Part shown: positions 63,331 to 64,000 of the stretch, piece by piece
Layout of the letters: each line of letters starts with the position of its first letter
How positions within the stretch are numbered: position 1 is the first letter of the stretch
NCBI GenBank assembly: GCA_964036045.1
Contig: OZ038392.1
Coordinates: forward strand, 20,734,090 to 20,798,089
Source of the DNA: Eutreptiella sp. 'Long Island Sound 2002'
Lineage: Eukaryota > Euglenozoa > Euglenophyceae > Eutreptiales > Eutreptiaceae
Length of the DNA stretch: 64,000 bases
Direction: 5' to 3'
The notes under the pieces: generated by a model
Told to the model about the DNA's origin: nothing
Seen by the model: the letters and a program-made list of their open reading frames with translations, nothing else
The model's database searches: none
Program-made: the position numbers and the translations under genes

Positions 63331-64000
63331 CCAAGTAGGGGGGAACCAGGACCGGACCGCCCCCCCCCAAAGCACGCCAGACGGAGCAAGTGACCGGGGC
63401 AGGACACGCGGAGGGGCACGGACCACGTGGAACGGCCCTACCAGCGCCCAGTGCCGGGACCACGCGAGATGCGCACGCCACACCACCGAGCGGGGGGGGG
63501 GAGCGGACACCGCGAGAGCGCGAGCGCACACACACGAAAGGGACACGCGGGGACTACCGGAAGGGCAACCGGACCGAGCGCGCGGAATGCACAGACCGCG
63601 TGGAATGGCGTACCAGCGAGCGAGGGTAAGGGACACCCGGACGGGACCGCCCGCCACACGCAGCGCGGAACACGCGGGGCGGGGAGGGGGAAACGAAAGA
63701 GACAGGACGCCAGGTACCGGCCCGAACCCCCCCGAACCAGCCGCGAGCGCCGCGCACACACAGACGGGGCACTTCACCTGCCAAGGCAGTAGTGGCGCAC
63801 AGCGCCACGCCCCAACCCCTAGGCTAGGCGGCCTCCGCGCCAGCCCAAGGGGGTCCCACTGGCGACAAGCCAGTAGCACGGGCCCGGCGGCGCCGGCGCC
63901 CCGGGCGACCACGCATTAGGGGGGCGACGCAGTGGGTAAGGGCCCGCAGCCACGGCTGCGAATTGATGCACTGACCGGGGAGTGGCAAAACGGGGACGCC
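63331..64000. other. GC-rich right end, no gene recognised
   Basis: No motif-bearing ORF. ACGCAGTGGGTAAGG at 63927-63941 resembles an A box, but no B box is visible before the window ends. Confidence 0.4.

Overview
This window looks like nuclear DNA of a single-celled eukaryote, most likely an alga. The evidence is non-LTR (LINE-type) and tyrosine-recombinase (DIRS/kangaroo-type) retrotransposons, tRNA-derived SINE-like pieces with internal A and B boxes, long minisatellites, and one compact host-like gene with an RS domain and CCCH fingers. There are no bacterial operons or rRNA genes. A green alga (prasinophyte type) or a dinoflagellate would both fit; the sequence does not settle it. Every recognisable protein-coding element lies on the + strand.

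Layout. 1-3591: decayed DIRS-like element with a tyrosine recombinase followed by RT and RNase H. 3592-9700: intergenic DNA with direct repeats, the 3' end of a dead LINE (5849-7545) and a tRNA-like sequence. 9740-10234: intact two-finger CCCH/RS protein, the best candidate host gene. 10235-20300: mostly non-coding, with 10/11-bp palindromic arrays, tRNA-like SINE heads, microsatellites, a dead LINE 3' end (18400-19345) and a satellite of about 160 bp. 20237-24576: LINE A, four coupled ORFs, broken inside RT. 24577-25715: first array of a 33-bp minisatellite. 25715-about 33250: LINE B, a nearly complete relative of LINE A (three small ORFs, then EN-RT-CCHC-RNase H with two compensating frameshifts). 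33262-34060: cluster of at least four tRNA-like units. 34401-42684: second, 8.3-kb array of the same 33-bp minisatellite, about 251 copies. From about 42.7 kb to the end the DNA becomes strongly GC-rich: 43405-46215 is a tandem array of about 211 bp x 14, followed by LINE C (46318-58199: CCCH ORF, large ORF1 with a C2H2 finger, EN, and an 1871-residue RT-RNase H ORF) and three further ORFs (58239-61801). One more copy of the 211-bp unit lies at about 63222-63330.

How it works together. LINE A and LINE B belong to one family that packs three small upstream ORFs and one EN-RT-RH polyprotein end to end, with stop/start contacts (ATGA, TAAATG, TAGACCATG) that suggest coupled reinitiation. LINE C is unrelated at close range; the 211-bp array just upstream of its first ORF has the position expected of promoter monomers. 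The 33-bp arrays carry no stop triplet in any frame, so they produce huge spurious ORFs on both strands; I do not treat these as genes. Most breaks in the elements are single-base indels in homopolymers or in-frame TAG codons, so part of the apparent decay could be assembly error or readthrough.
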